Part shown: positions 44,082 through 53,922 of the stretch, one piece after another
Layout of the letters: each line of letters starts with the position of its first letter
How positions within the stretch are numbered: the stretch's first letter is position 1
Assembly (NCBI RefSeq): GCF_003957375.1
Contig: NZ_CP025473.1
Coordinates: 1,017,501-1,081,500 of the forward strand
Source of the DNA: Enterococcus mundtii
GTDB lineage: Bacteria; Bacillota; Bacilli; Lactobacillales; Enterococcaceae
DNA length: 64,000 nt
Reading direction: 5' to 3'
Translations under genes and position numbers: made by a program
Notes under the pieces: model-generated
Told to the model about the DNA's origin: nothing
The model's input: only the letters and a program-made list of their open reading frames with translations
Database searches by the model: none

Positions 44082-44420
44082 ATGAAAGAAGAGCGTTCAC
44101 TAAAAAGTATGCAAGAAGAGGTCGATGCGTACATCCAACAATTTAAAGTTGGATATTTTTCGCCATTGGCGCAAATGGCACGTCTGACCGAAGAAGTAGG
44201 CGAATTGGCACGAGAGGTCAATCATTCATATGGCGAAAAAAGTAAAAAAGCAACAGAACCTAGTAATTCAGTGGCAGAAGAATTAGGCGATGTTCTATTT
44301 GTAACAATGATCATGGCAAACTCGTTAGGAATTGATTTGACGACGGTATTTGAAAAAAATATGGAGAAGTTCAATCGAAGGGACCATCATCGTTTTGCCC
44401 GAAAAGATGAGGAACAGTGA
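44082..44420 (+). CDS. MazG-like nucleotide pyrophosphohydrolase (YpjD)
   Basis: 112-residue all-helical enzyme of the MazG superfamily. The metal-binding pairs are EEVGEL and EELGDVLF; YGEKSKKATEP is typical of the YpjD type. It hydrolyses NTPs or dNTPs to monophosphates. ATG 44082 follows TTGGAGG. The CCA-adding enzyme follows 19 bases after its stop, likely in one operon. Confidence 0.88.
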   Translation: MKEERSLKSMQEEVDAYIQQFKVGYFSPLAQMARLTEEVGELAREVNHSYGEKSKKATEPSNSVAEELGDVLFVTMIMANSLGIDLTTVFEKNMEKFNRRDHHRFARKDEEQ

Positions 44421-44439
44421 GAGGATAGAAGGAGTAAAA

Positions 44440-45645
44440 ATGAGACTAAGTGAATTACCGATCGAATATAAAAAAGCAATTCCAGTAATAAGAAAAATTG
44501 AGGCTGCTGGATTTGAGGCGTACTTTGTTGGTGGTAGTGTACGTGACACGTTACTCGGACAAAAAATTCATGATGTAGATATTGCTACTAGTGCGTTTCC
44601 AGAAGAAATCAAGCAGTTGTTTCCAAAAACGATCGATATCGGGATCGAACATGGAACGGTCCTCGTCTTGTATGAAGGGGAGCAATACGAGATCACGACA
44701 TTTCGTACGGAATCGACTTATCAAGATTATCGGCGTCCTGATAGTGTTTCATTTGTTCGTACACTAGAAGAGGATCTAAAGCGGAGAGACTTTACGATCA
44801 ATGCTTTTGCTTTGAAAGAAGATGGTGAGATCATCGATTTATTCGACGGCTTGGCTGATTTAGAAAATCACGTCTTACGAGCAGTTGGCCGGCCTTTTGA
44901 ACGATTTCATGAAGATGCCTTACGAATGATGCGTGGGCTTCGTTTTGTAAGTCAGTTAGGGTTCAAATTGGAGGAAGAAACAGCCAAGGCAATCGAAGAC
45001 AACCATGCCTTATTGGATAAAATTTCTATTGAACGAATGAATGTTGAATTTATCAAAATGCTTTTAGGGGATTTTCGTAATCATGGCTTGGCCGCATTTG
45101 TTGAAACAAAATGTTACATCTATTGTCCACAATTAAAAGAAGATGGTGAGGCATTACTAAGATTTGCCGATTTACCATCTATTCCATTAAAAAAAGAAAG
45201 TCAAGCTTGGGCATTATTACTCAACCAACTTGGTCGATCTGAGCAAGAGGTGGCACCTTTCTTAAAAGCCTGGAAATGTTCCAACCAAATGATTCGAGAA
45301 GTCCAACGTTTGGTCAAAGGATTGGCGAAGCGACAAGAACGACGATTAACACCATTGGAGATTTATCATCTTGGAAAAGACGCATCGATGGATGTGGAAG
45401 AATTGATGATTTACTTCCAACAAACCCCTGACATAACAACTGTGCTAGACATTTATCATGCACTTCCTATCAAGACAATGAGTGAGTTGGCGATTGATGG
45501 AAAGGTGCTATTAGCTACGAGTGAGAAAAAACCAGGTAAATGGGTCAGTGAAGCGTTAGCACTTGCGGAGTCAGCGGTAGTGAACGGACTGGTACAGAAT
45601 GAACAAGCTGCATTATTAACCTATCTGAAAGAGCAACAAGATTAG
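44440..45645 (+). CDS. cca: CCA-adding tRNA nucleotidyltransferase
   Basis: 401 residues. Adds or repairs the 3' CCA of tRNA. AYFVGGSVRDTLLGQKIHDVDIATSA holds the catalytic GGxxR and DxD. RRDFTINAFAL, RFHEDALRMMRGLRF and the ERMNVEFIKML neck are present. It is of the Gram-positive class II type, which lacks an HD domain. ATG 44440 lies behind GAAGGAG; longer in-frame starts fall inside the MazG-like gene. Confidence 0.95.
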   Translation: MRLSELPIEYKKAIPVIRKIEAAGFEAYFVGGSVRDTLLGQKIHDVDIATSAFPEEIKQLFPKTIDIGIEHGTVLVLYEGEQYEITTFRTESTYQDYRRPDSVSFVRTLEEDLKRRDFTINAFALKEDGEIIDLFDGLADLENHVLRAVGRPFERFHEDALRMMRGLRFVSQLGFKLEEETAKAIEDNHALLDKISIERMNVEFIKMLLGDFRNHGLAAFVETKCYIYCPQLKEDGEALLRFADLPSIPLKKESQAWALLLNQLGRSEQEVAPFLKAWKCSNQMIREVQRLVKGLAKRQERRLTPLEIYHLGKDASMDVEELMIYFQQTPDITTVLDIYHALPIKTMSELAIDGKVLLATSEKKPGKWVSEALALAESAVVNGLVQNEQAALLTYLKEQQD

Positions 45646-45910
45646 TCAACGAAATCGTAACAAGCACTAATTACGTCTGATTAGCGGTCTAATCATATAC
45701 TGACATGGCTAAAGTAAGGGCATGAGAGTTATCTATAGAAGCGTTTGGCTTTTTTGTAGGATGTTTTTCATGTCCCTTTTCTCTTTTAGAGGAGGATTTT
45801 TATCAAAAAAGCTGATAGAAAAGCAAACCTGAGAGATGACCGCTTTTGTTGTTTTATGCTAAACTAGTAATGAAACAGAATATAATGCGTCAAAAAAGGA
45901 GATTTTTTTA

Positions 45911-46366
45911 ATGAGCAAAGAAATGACAGCGCTAAAATTTTATTTCCGTAACGGCGAAACATGGACGATCAATCGTCGTCACATCGGCGACCTTTGGATC
46001 AAACAAATCACAACAAGTTTTGGTCGTATTAATGGAAGCGAATTTATCGAGATCCATCCATGTGCCGGTTTTAAAATCGAAATCTTCCATGAGGGAGATT
46101 CAGTAGCTACTCATGATATCAATCTAGGTGGTTTAGAAATGGGTATGTTCAATCGTGCTTTGAAATATGAAGATATTGAACGTATGGAAATCTTGTATCG
46201 CAATGGTACACCTGATCTAGTATACTTCCCTTACTTGGACAAAGGAACAGAGGGATTAGATAATCAATATCAATCAACAAAAATCAGTGAAAAAACTGGT
46301 AACTTATACATTGTGATCAACCCAGAACAACGTGTTGACGATGTTTATGGCGAATATTTCGAATAA
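45911..46366 (+). CDS. Conserved protein of unknown function (151 aa)
   Basis: Not identified. A soluble, acidic protein with a beta-rich look: ALKFYFRNGETWTINRRHIGDLWIKQITTSFG, SEFIEIHPCAGFKIEIFHEGD and DLVYFPYLDKG. No signal peptide or TM segment. ATG 45911 has a good ribosome site (AAAAAGGAG). Monocistronic, between cca and the small coiled-coil gene. It looks like a real, well-translated gene, probably conserved in lactobacilli and enterococci, but no function can be given. Confidence 0.75.
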   Translation: MSKEMTALKFYFRNGETWTINRRHIGDLWIKQITTSFGRINGSEFIEIHPCAGFKIEIFHEGDSVATHDINLGGLEMGMFNRALKYEDIERMEILYRNGTPDLVYFPYLDKGTEGLDNQYQSTKISEKTGNLYIVINPEQRVDDVYGEYFE

Positions 46367-46388
46367 GATCAAATGCCGTTTAAAAATA

Positions 46389-46433
46389 GCACATGCAAAA
46401 CTTTTGAATTGGTTTTGCATGTGTTTTTCTTTT
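46389..46433 (+). terminator. Terminator after the 151-residue protein gene
   Basis: GCACATGCAAAAC pairs with GTTTTGCATGTGT and is followed by TTTTCTTTT. Confidence 0.88.
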
Positions 46434-46522
46434 GTCTTTATTTTATGATTACAATTGATATTTTATAGTGATTGGACTAGAATGAGTTTCTGGAATTGAA
46501 ACGAATGCTTCATCCTAAAAGT

Positions 46523-46563
46523 AAAAAGTTTTTAGTTGCATTCTAAAAACTTTTTGCTATAAT
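46523..46563 (+). promoter_or_regulatory. Promoter overlapped by a 13-bp inverted repeat
   Basis: AAAAAGTTTTTAG (46523-46535) and CTAAAAACTTTTT (46543-46555) are perfect arms around TTGCATT. The TTGCAT in the loop, 16 bases and TATAAT (46558-46563) make a good sigma-A promoter. The arms thus cover the -35 flank and spacer, a layout expected of a repressor site. Confidence 0.6.
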
Positions 46564-46594
46564 TGGTGCAGTTTGAATATAGGAGATCTTGAAA

Positions 46595-46870
46595 ATGAGA
46601 GAGAGTTTTGAAGAAAAAAAGAAACGACTGGTTGACCACTATGGTACTTTTTCAATGGAAGATCGTCGCCAGATCTTATGTAAGTTGCGTAAAAGGAATA
46701 TCTTGATGTATCGTCAATTGGGACGCTTGAAACACGAATTGCTCCGTTTAGAATCAAAACGTGTGCAATGTGAGTTAGACGGTCGAGTGACCCAAGCGGA
46801 AATTGTTGAAAACAAAATTTTAAAGAAAAAAGAGCAATATTTGAAAGTTCTTGCACAAAATAAAAAATAA
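46595..46870 (+). CDS. Small helical protein of unknown function (91 aa)
   Basis: 91 residues, Lys/Arg/Glu-rich, without TM segment; a long coiled-coil-like helix from residue 35 on (NILMYRQLGRLKHELLRLE and onward). Highly basic. ATG 46595 with AGGAG nine bases before it. The NhaP antiporter starts 12 bases after the stop, so the two share a transcript. No family was recognised. Confidence 0.7.
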   Translation: MRESFEEKKKRLVDHYGTFSMEDRRQILCKLRKRNILMYRQLGRLKHELLRLESKRVQCELDGRVTQAEIVENKILKKKEQYLKVLAQNKK

Positions 46871-46882
46871 AGGGGATCAAGC

Positions 46883-48979
46883 ATGGAATTTGCAGAGTTA
46901 GTGATTGTTTTTGCAGTCACGATCACGCTATCCAACATAGCAAGTCGTATCTTGCCGATGATTCCTGCACCACTGATCCAAATATTTCTCGGCGTGGTTT
47001 TAGGGTTGACCGAATGGGGTGAATCCATCAATTTTGAACCTGAATTATTTTTAGTGATGATCATCGCTCCCTTACTTTTTAGAGAAGGAGAAAAAGCGGA
47101 TATCGCGTCGATCCTGAAAAATTTCGATACGATATTGTTTCTCGCTTTTGGTGGGGTGATCTTGACTTTGATTGGCGTTGGAGCAACGTTATCGTTTCTG
47201 TTGCCAAGTGTTCCTTTAGCCGCGTGTTTCGCTTTTGGTGCAGCACTAGGTCCGACAGATGCGGTGGCAGTCAGTTCGCTTTCCAATCGTGTGAACATTC
47301 CGAAAAAAGCCATGCATATTTTAGAAGGTGAAGGGTTACTGAATGATGCTTCTGGCGTAACAGCCTTCCAATTTGCCTTAGCTGCTTTGATCACTGGGAC
47401 GTTCTCTGCGGTAAATGCAGGCGTTACACTGATTTTATCAAGTATTGGCGGGGCAGTAGTCGGCTTTTTGCTTGTCTGGGTAAAAAGAAAAATCATTGGT
47501 TTGATCGAGAAAGCATCGGCACGTGACGTAACAGGCTACTTATTGATTGAATTGTTGTTGCCGTTCTTAGCGTATGTTTTAGCCGAAGTCTTTCATGTTT
47601 CAGGAATTATTGCAGCAGTGGTTGCAGGGGTATTACAAGCCTCAGGATTTAAAAAAATCTCAGTTTTTGATGCAGAGTTGTCAACTTTATCGAATAGTAC
47701 ATGGACAACGATTGCCTTCACATTGAATGCGCTGGTATTTATATTTTTAGGAATCGAACTGACACAAGTCTTTACACCAGTTTGGGGGGATGGGTTGTAT
47801 TCGAATAGTTTGTTGCTAATGATCATTTTATTGGTTTCAATCATGCTATTCGTCATACGTTTCGTTTCAATCAGCCTGTTTTATATGTTTAAGGGCGGTT
47901 TACAAAGTTTCAAAAAACAACTGAATGAAGTCTTGATTTTAACCTTCGGGGGCGTAAAAGGAACAGTCAGTTTAGCGACTATTTTTATTTTACCATTCAC
48001 GATCAATCAAATGGCATTCAACCAACGATCATTGCTTTTATTTTTAACGGCAGGTGTTATTTTGGTCACGTTGATCATCGGGATCATTGTATTGCCTATG
48101 TTGACTGAAACAGAAGAAGCAGCAACAACTGATTTAAAAGCTTTGATGATCTTGGAAGAAGTGATTGAAACACTACGCGTAGAAAAAGAAGCGGAAGAAC
48201 CAGGATCAAAAGCTTATTTAGCAATAGAAGCAGTGATTGAGACTTATCAAGAAAGAATCAGTGAGCTTTATTTATCTGATTTGAGTGGAGATGAAAAGCA
48301 AGAAGTCCAAGAAATCCAAGCGTTGATTTTATCGATTGAGCGAGACAGCTTGGATGAACGATATCGTTCTGGGAAGTTGTCTTCTAATGGCTATCGTTTT
48401 TATTCAAGATTCCTAGCTAACTTTGAGCAGTCGATCACAAGTCAAATTTTGTCATTTATTGGATTTTGGTTTATTGTGGTACGCCGATTGATGCGGATCG
48501 TTCTCCACCCTAAAATGTTTTGGCAAAGACGCCAGACAGATCAGCAAACAATGATCTCAGAAAAAGATATTCAAGAAATCCGAGAGACGTATCAAAAGAA
48601 TACACAATTGATCATTGAAAGTTTGGAGAATTTAACAGACGTTTATGATGATACGATGATTGGATTCTTTATCGAACAACGAAAAGCTCAGGGGATTCGG
48701 ATGATGAGTGGTAATCTGATTTCCACTTGGCTGATCCAACAAGATCGTTTGTTTACGAAAAAAATGCTTAGAGGTTATTATTTAGAAAGAAAAGTCATTG
48801 ATGAATATGAAGTCGCCGAAACGATCACGACTTTTTCTGCGAATCAATATAGACGAAATATCAATCTGTTGGAGTCCTATACAATGAATCAACCGACAGA
48901 TCGCTTTTCGTTTCGCTTTGCGTTCCAAGCGAAAGCAAAGAAATTTCAATTAAAACAAGACCAAAAGAGGAAGTTGTGA
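46883..48979 (+). CDS. Na+/H+ antiporter, NhaP/CPA1 type
   Basis: 698-residue membrane protein. About 12 TM segments fill residues 1-415. ALGPTDAVAVSSLSNR and GEGLLNDASGVTAFQFALAA are the CPA1 ion-binding motifs; FGGVKGTVSLATIFILP is the conserved Arg/Lys-less late helix. The cytoplasmic C-terminal 280 residues are helical. It exchanges Na+ (or K+) for protons in pH and salt tolerance. ATG 46883 follows AAAGGGG. Preceded by a 91-residue protein on the same transcript. Confidence 0.92.
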   Translation: MEFAELVIVFAVTITLSNIASRILPMIPAPLIQIFLGVVLGLTEWGESINFEPELFLVMIIAPLLFREGEKADIASILKNFDTILFLAFGGVILTLIGVGATLSFLLPSVPLAACFAFGAALGPTDAVAVSSLSNRVNIPKKAMHILEGEGLLNDASGVTAFQFALAALITGTFSAVNAGVTLILSSIGGAVVGFLLVWVKRKIIGLIEKASARDVTGYLLIELLLPFLAYVLAEVFHVSGIIAAVVAGVLQASGFKKISVFDAELSTLSNSTWTTIAFTLNALVFIFLGIELTQVFTPVWGDGLYSNSLLLMIILLVSIMLFVIRFVSISLFYMFKGGLQSFKKQLNEVLILTFGGVKGTVSLATIFILPFTINQMAFNQRSLLLFLTAGVILVTLIIGIIVLPMLTETEEAATTDLKALMILEEVIETLRVEKEAEEPGSKAYLAIEAVIETYQERISELYLSDLSGDEKQEVQEIQALILSIERDSLDERYRSGKLSSNGYRFYSRFLANFEQSITSQILSFIGFWFIVVRRLMRIVLHPKMFWQRRQTDQQTMISEKDIQEIRETYQKNTQLIIESLENLTDVYDDTMIGFFIEQRKAQGIRMMSGNLISTWLIQQDRLFTKKMLRGYYLERKVIDEYEVAETITTFSANQYRRNINLLESYTMNQPTDRFSFRFAFQAKAKKFQLKQDQKRKL

Positions 48980-49003
48980 CAAAGCACAGCTCCTCTTTTT
49001 TTT
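48963..49003 (+). terminator. Terminator of the antiporter gene
   Basis: AAAAGAGGA pairs with TCCTCTTTT, followed by T. It overlaps the end of the coding region. Confidence 0.75.
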
Positions 49004-49200
49004 GGGGGTTGTGACAGAAGTCGTTCAACCTTAATAATTAAGTTCATCCTGGAAGTCAGGTTTTTGAATCCTGTGTATTTGGTTATATGAAGTGAGAGAA
49101 CACGTATCTTCAATGCTACCTAAAAAAAGAATATTCGAAAAAAACTATCTTTTAAACAATTGTTTTATGTTACAATATCCAAGATAAGGGGGGAGTACTG

Positions 49201-51087
49201 GTGAAAGAGCTAAAAATAACTGACCTCAAAAAAACATATGGAGAAAAAGAATTATTTAATCAGATCTCCTTTTTGATCCATGAACATGATCGCATCGGTT
49301 TGATTGGTACCAATGGAACTGGTAAAACAAGTCTTTTGAATATCATCGCTGGACTTGACAGTGGAGATGGTGATCAGCAGACAGTTTTTTATCCGAATGA
49401 TTACCGTATCGGTTATTTATCACAAACCGATTCATTTGCAGAAAATGATACGGTCTTACAAGCTGTTTTTCAAGGGAATAGTCCATTGATCGAGACTGTA
49501 CGACTCTATGAGGAAGCCTTGATTGCATTAGCTGAAAATGGCGATGATGAAGCAGTCCAAAAACGCTACGCATTGGCAGAAGAGCGAATGAATAAAGAGG
49601 ACGCTTGGACGACGGATACAAATGCCAAGATCATTTTGCAAAAATTAGGGATCAACCAACTAGAAAAGAAAATCGGTGAGCTTTCAGGTGGACAAAAAAA
49701 ACGTGTCAGCTTAGCACAGGTTTTGATCGATGAACCTGATCTTTTATTGCTTGATGAGCCGACAAACCACTTAGATTATGCAGCGATCGAATGGTTGGAA
49801 TCTTACTTGAAACAATATCGTGGTGCCTTATTGATGGTTACCCATGATCGTTATTTCTTAGATCGTGTCACGAATCGGATCTTTGAACTTGCCTTTGGGA
49901 ATCTTTATGAATATAAAGGCAATTATGAAGCTTATCTTATTGAAAAAGCCGAGCGAGATCGTGTCGAAGTCGAACAAGAAGAAAAGCGTAAACGCCTGTA
50001 TAAGCAGGAGCTTTCTTGGATGCGAGCGGGAGTACAAGCTCGTGGGACGAAACAGCAAGCACGTATCAATCGCTTTGAAGATTTAAAAGAAAACTTATAT
50101 CAAGTCAATCATGATACGGATATCGAACTAAATATCGCGACACAACGTTTAGGTAAAAAAGTGCTTGAGATCAAGGATGGTTCGTATTCGATTGAAGGAA
50201 AACCTTTGCTCCAACACTTGGATCTATTGATCCAATCAAGAGAGCGTCTAGGAATCACTGGAGAGAATGGTGCTGGGAAGTCAACGTTGTTAAATATCTT
50301 AGCAGGCAAATTATCCTTAGATAGTGGCATCTATACGATTGGCGAAACTGTTCGATTAGCTTACTATACACAGGAAAACGAAAAAATGTCTCCGGACAAA
50401 CGAATGATTGCTTATCTGCAAGAAGCGGCAGAAGAAGTCCAAACGGCGGATGGAACGCAAATCGGTGTCGCTGAACTTTTGGAGCGGTTCTTGTTTCCTA
50501 GATTCATGCACGGAACACTGATCCGTAAACTATCTGGTGGGGAAAAGCGTCGTTTATATTTACTCAAATTATTGATCCAGCAACCAAATGTTCTATTGCT
50601 GGATGAGCCAACCAATGACTTAGATATCGCTACTTTAACGATCTTGGAAGATTATTTCCGGACATTCCCTGGAGCGGTGATCACCGTTTCTCATGACCGT
50701 TATTTCTTAGATAAGGTAGTTGATAAACTGTTAGTTTTTCTAGGAAATGGCAAACAAGAGCTTTATTATGGCGATATGTCTAGCTATTTAGCTAAACGCA
50801 AAGAAGATCAACATATTCAACCAGAAAAAGTCACAGCTAAGATTGAAGAAAAAAAATCTGAGCCAAAGAAAAAGCTTTCTTATATGGAACAGAAAGAATG
50901 GGCAACAATCGAAGATGAGATTGCAGAACTAGAGACTCGTTTGGGTGAATTGCAAGAAGAGATGAACCATCAAGGGGATAATTTCACACGATTGCAAGAA
51001 TTACAAAAAGAAGTAACCACAACTGAGGAACTGCTGGAAGAAAAAATGTCACGTTGGGAATATTTAAGTGAATGGGCAGATAATTAG
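49201..51087 (+). CDS. uup: ABC-F family ATPase Uup
   Basis: 628-residue cytosolic protein with two ABC domains and no TM segments. Walker [13 protein letters not shown] and [12 protein letters not shown], signatures [10 protein letters not shown] and [10 protein letters not shown], Walker [13 protein letters not shown] and [11 protein letters not shown]. The linker (about 235-310) and a C-terminal coiled coil (about 560-628) mark the Uup subgroup. ABC-F proteins act on the ribosome. GTG 49201 follows AAGGGGGGAG. A 12-bp palindrome AAACAATTGTTT lies at 49154 over the promoter region. Confidence 0.92.
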   Translation: MKELKITDLKKTYGEKELFNQISFLIHEHDRIGLIGTNGTGKTSLLNIIAGLDSGDGDQQTVFYPNDYRIGYLSQTDSFAENDTVLQAVFQGNSPLIETVRLYEEALIALAENGDDEAVQKRYALAEERMNKEDAWTTDTNAKIILQKLGINQLEKKIGELSGGQKKRVSLAQVLIDEPDLLLLDEPTNHLDYAAIEWLESYLKQYRGALLMVTHDRYFLDRVTNRIFELAFGNLYEYKGNYEAYLIEKAERDRVEVEQEEKRKRLYKQELSWMRAGVQARGTKQQARINRFEDLKENLYQVNHDTDIELNIATQRLGKKVLEIKDGSYSIEGKPLLQHLDLLIQSRERLGITGENGAGKSTLLNILAGKLSLDSGIYTIGETVRLAYYTQENEKMSPDKRMIAYLQEAAEEVQTADGTQIGVAELLERFLFPRFMHGTLIRKLSGGEKRRLYLLKLLIQQPNVLLLDEPTNDLDIATLTILEDYFRTFPGAVITVSHDRYFLDKVVDKLLVFLGNGKQELYYGDMSSYLAKRKEDQHIQPEKVTAKIEEKKSEPKKKLSYMEQKEWATIEDEIAELETRLGELQEEMNHQGDNFTRLQELQKEVTTTEELLEEKMSRWEYLSEWADN

Positions 51088-51097
51088 GAGGGAAAAG

Positions 51098-52045
51098 ATG
51101 GAGCAAGCATATCTTGATCTAGGGAAAAAGTTATTATCTGAAGGACATGTAAAAGGTGATCGTACGGGAACAGGAACATTTAGTTTATTCGGTTATCAAA
51201 TGCGATTTGACCTGCAAAAAGGCTTTCCGTTATTGACGACAAAACGTGTACCTTTTGGTTTGATCAAAAGCGAATTATTATGGTTTTTAAAAGGAGACAC
51301 AAATATCCGTTATCTTTTACAAAATAATAACCATATTTGGGATGAATGGGCATTTGAACGGTATATCAAAAGCGAGGACTATCAAGGGCCGGATATGACA
51401 GATTTTGGACATCGTAGTTTGACTGATCCAGAATTCAATAAAGTCTATCAAGAAGAAAGCAAGAAATTCTGTGAAAAGATAGTGGCAGATGAAGCATTTG
51501 CAGAAAAGCATGGAGATCTTGGTCATATCTATGGCTATCAATGGCGTCATTGGGAAACAAAAGAAGGTAGTTTCATCGATCAAATCAAAGAAGTGATCGA
51601 AGCTATCAAGCAGACACCTGATTCAAGACGATTGATCGTCTCAGCATGGAATCCAGAAGATGTGCCAAGTATGGCTTTACCTCCTTGCCACACGATGTTT
51701 CAATTCTATGTAAATGACAATAAATTAAGTTGTCAGCTGTATCAAAGAAGTGCTGACGTATTTTTAGGTGTCCCATTCAATATTGCTAGCTATGCTTTAT
51801 TGACACATCTGATTGCACATGAAACGGGATTAGAAGTTGGTGAATTTATCCATACTTTAGGCGATGCGCATCTTTACTCAAATCACGTAGAGCAAATGAA
51901 GGAACAATTGTCTCGTGAAGTTCGTCCATTTCCGAAGCTAGTATTGAATACAGAAAAAAACTCTGTATTTGATTTTGAAATGGATGATATCAAAGTTGAA
52001 GGATATGAGCCGCATCCTTCAATAAAGGCACCTATCGCGGTCTAA
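51098..52045 (+). CDS. thyA: Thymidylate synthase
   Basis: 315 residues. Methylates dUMP using methylene-tetrahydrofolate. [20 protein letters not shown] (phosphate Arg), the catalytic Cys in [35 protein letters not shown] and HLYSNH are present. It carries the longer insert (about 90-140) seen in lactic acid bacteria. ATG 51098 lies behind TTAGGAGGG. dfrA follows 14 bases later, in the usual folate pair. Confidence 0.97.
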   Translation: MEQAYLDLGKKLLSEGHVKGDRTGTGTFSLFGYQMRFDLQKGFPLLTTKRVPFGLIKSELLWFLKGDTNIRYLLQNNNHIWDEWAFERYIKSEDYQGPDMTDFGHRSLTDPEFNKVYQEESKKFCEKIVADEAFAEKHGDLGHIYGYQWRHWETKEGSFIDQIKEVIEAIKQTPDSRRLIVSAWNPEDVPSMALPPCHTMFQFYVNDNKLSCQLYQRSADVFLGVPFNIASYALLTHLIAHETGLEVGEFIHTLGDAHLYSNHVEQMKEQLSREVRPFPKLVLNTEKNSVFDFEMDDIKVEGYEPHPSIKAPIAV

Positions 52046-52059
52046 GAAAGGATGAGAAA

Positions 52060-52572
52060 ATGTTCGCTGCAATCTGGGCACAGGATGAAAATGGTCTGAT
52101 TGGAAAAGAAGACAAACTTCCTTGGCATTTGCCAAATGATTTGAAATTTTTTAAGCAGATGACCGAAGCGAATGTATTGATCATGGGACGAAAAACATTT
52201 ATGGGAATGGGCGGTAAGCCATTACCTAACCGTAAAACGATTGTTTTGACAAGGGACCGTGAATTTACAGCTGAAGGCGTGCAGGTAATGCATGATGTCA
52301 ATGAAGTTTTAGCGTATGAAAAAGAAGCAGATGGGATTTTATTTGTTGCTGGAGGATCAGCGATCTATGAAGCATTCTTACCTTACTGCACGATTTTATA
52401 TCGTACAGTAATCCATCATTCTTTTGAAGGAGATACGTATTTCCCTGCTGTTGACTGGCAAGCTTGGTCGTTGATCAATATCAGTCCGGGAGAAGTCGAT
52501 GAAAAAAATAGTTACGCCCATCAGTTCGAAACGTATAAACGTAAAGAAGAACACACAACAGAAGAGATATAA
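52060..52572 (+). CDS. dfrA: Dihydrofolate reductase
   Basis: 170 residues. Regenerates tetrahydrofolate used up by ThyA. WAQDENGLIGKEDKLPWHLPNDLKFFK holds the active-site Asp/Glu region, IMGRKTFMGMGGKPLPNR the NADPH-binding segment and VAGGSAIYEAFLP the second glycine motif. ATG 52060 after AAAGGATGAG. This is the chromosomal enzyme; no sign of an acquired resistant type. Confidence 0.96.
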   Translation: MFAAIWAQDENGLIGKEDKLPWHLPNDLKFFKQMTEANVLIMGRKTFMGMGGKPLPNRKTIVLTRDREFTAEGVQVMHDVNEVLAYEKEADGILFVAGGSAIYEAFLPYCTILYRTVIHHSFEGDTYFPAVDWQAWSLINISPGEVDEKNSYAHQFETYKRKEEHTTEEI

Positions 52573-52602
52573 TGTCTCGTTGAACCTATAGATTCAAAGC
52601 GG

Positions 52603-52646
52603 AAGAAACCGGAATGGATGGTTGATCATTCAGGTTTCTTTTTCTT
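52603..52646 (+). terminator. Terminator of thyA-dfrA
   Basis: AAGAAACCGGAATG pairs with CATTCAGGTTTCTT, followed by TTTCTT. Confidence 0.8.
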
Positions 52647-52836
52647 ATTTTGCTAGTCCATAAAAAGAAGGAGTATATATAAACCAAAATTAATAGAATC
52701 ATGTTATCATAACAAACAATTTATTTTAAACTTGTTTATAACTGAATTTGATGAAAAAACAAAAGTTCTTTGGTATACTGAAAGTGGACCTGCCTGAAAA
52801 ATGCTAGGCACTTTGTGAAAGAAAGAGTGTGAAATA

Positions 52837-53679
52837 ATGACAAACGTAAAAATAGTAACAGATTCTTCTTGTACAATGGAAAAAGCAGTACGAGATCATT
52901 TGAATATTCATGTTATGCCATTATCAATTATGATCGATGGTGTTGTATATCCTGATGACGACCAACTTGGCGGAGAGAAATTCATGGATATGATGGCTAA
53001 ATCAAAGGCATTACCTAAAACAAGCCAACCGCCAATCGGTGAGTTCATTTCAGCTTATGATGAATTAGGTCAAGATGGTAGTGAAGTGATCTCTATCCAT
53101 ATGACAAAAGGCTTAAGTGGAACGGTTGAAGCTGCAAGACAAGCGAGTAACTTAACCAAAACAAAAGTAACAGTGATCGATAGTGATACAACCGATCAAG
53201 GATTATCTTTCCAAGTTATTCGTGCGGCTGAAATGGCCAAAGAAGGTAAATCAGCAGAAGAGATCCTTGCTGAAATCGAGAAGATCAAAAATAATACAAA
53301 ACTTTATATCGGTATCTCCACATTGGATAACTTAGTAAAAGGTGGAAGAATCAGTCGTGCAACTGGTTTACTATCAAGTATGTTAAACATTCGTGTGGTG
53401 ATGAACTTTACTCATTCAGAGCTGATTCCTGTGACAAAAGGTCGTGGGAAAAAGACTTTCGACAAGTGGTTCGATGGCTTGAAGAAAGAACTGAAGGCTC
53501 TACCGAACGTTCGCCAGATCGGTATCTCACATGCAGGTGCCACAGACCTTGCTCGCGAGTTTGAAGAAGGCTTGAAACAATTGTTTCCCGATATGGACAT
53601 CCCAGTATTGCATACAAATCCAGTGATTGCTACCCATACAGGGGAAAATGCTTTTGCAATCATGTATTATACCGATTGA
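52837..53679 (+). CDS. DegV family fatty-acid-binding protein
   Basis: 280 residues. KIVTDSSCTMEK, PKTSQPPIGEFISAYDEL, IHMTKGLSGTVEAARQA and GGRISRATGLLSSMLNIR are the DegV fold signature. Members bind fatty acids and some act as FakB subunits of fatty acid kinase. Which role holds here is unknown. ATG 52837 follows GAAAGAGTG. Confidence 0.92.
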   Translation: MTNVKIVTDSSCTMEKAVRDHLNIHVMPLSIMIDGVVYPDDDQLGGEKFMDMMAKSKALPKTSQPPIGEFISAYDELGQDGSEVISIHMTKGLSGTVEAARQASNLTKTKVTVIDSDTTDQGLSFQVIRAAEMAKEGKSAEEILAEIEKIKNNTKLYIGISTLDNLVKGGRISRATGLLSSMLNIRVVMNFTHSELIPVTKGRGKKTFDKWFDGLKKELKALPNVRQIGISHAGATDLAREFEEGLKQLFPDMDIPVLHTNPVIATHTGENAFAIMYYTD

Positions 53680-53703
53680 TGAATGTAAAATAAGTAATAG
53701 GAG

Positions 53704-53872
53704 GACAGATCATGTGAAGACAAATAAACGTGTTCTTTGTGATCTGTCTTTTTATTCGTTCAAGTGCTACTAGCATAAGGAAGTGAGGAGGAAAAGACAT
53801 TTTGAGATGCTCCACTTCCTTTAGCAGATGAGAAACAGCCTCTTTCTTTTTTCAGAAAAGGGCTATTTTTTT
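53704..53872 (+). terminator. Three successive hairpins after degV
   Basis: GACAGATCA/TGATCTGTC followed by TTTTTATT (53704-53756). AAGGAAGTG/CACTTCCTT region (about 53777-53822). AGCC-CTTTCT/AGAAAAGGGCT followed by ATTTTTTT (53837-53872). The first and the last are normal terminators. Confidence 0.7.
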
Positions 53873-53922
53873 AATCGGAATTTTGGTAATATAAGAAACA
53901 ATCATGGTTTAGAGGTGAAACA

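Noticed and set aside
46714-47496. Open frame of about 260 codons on the minus strand
   Set aside because: It lies wholly antisense to the NhaP antiporter and the small coiled-coil gene, has no ribosome site, and its translation shows no fold-like pattern.
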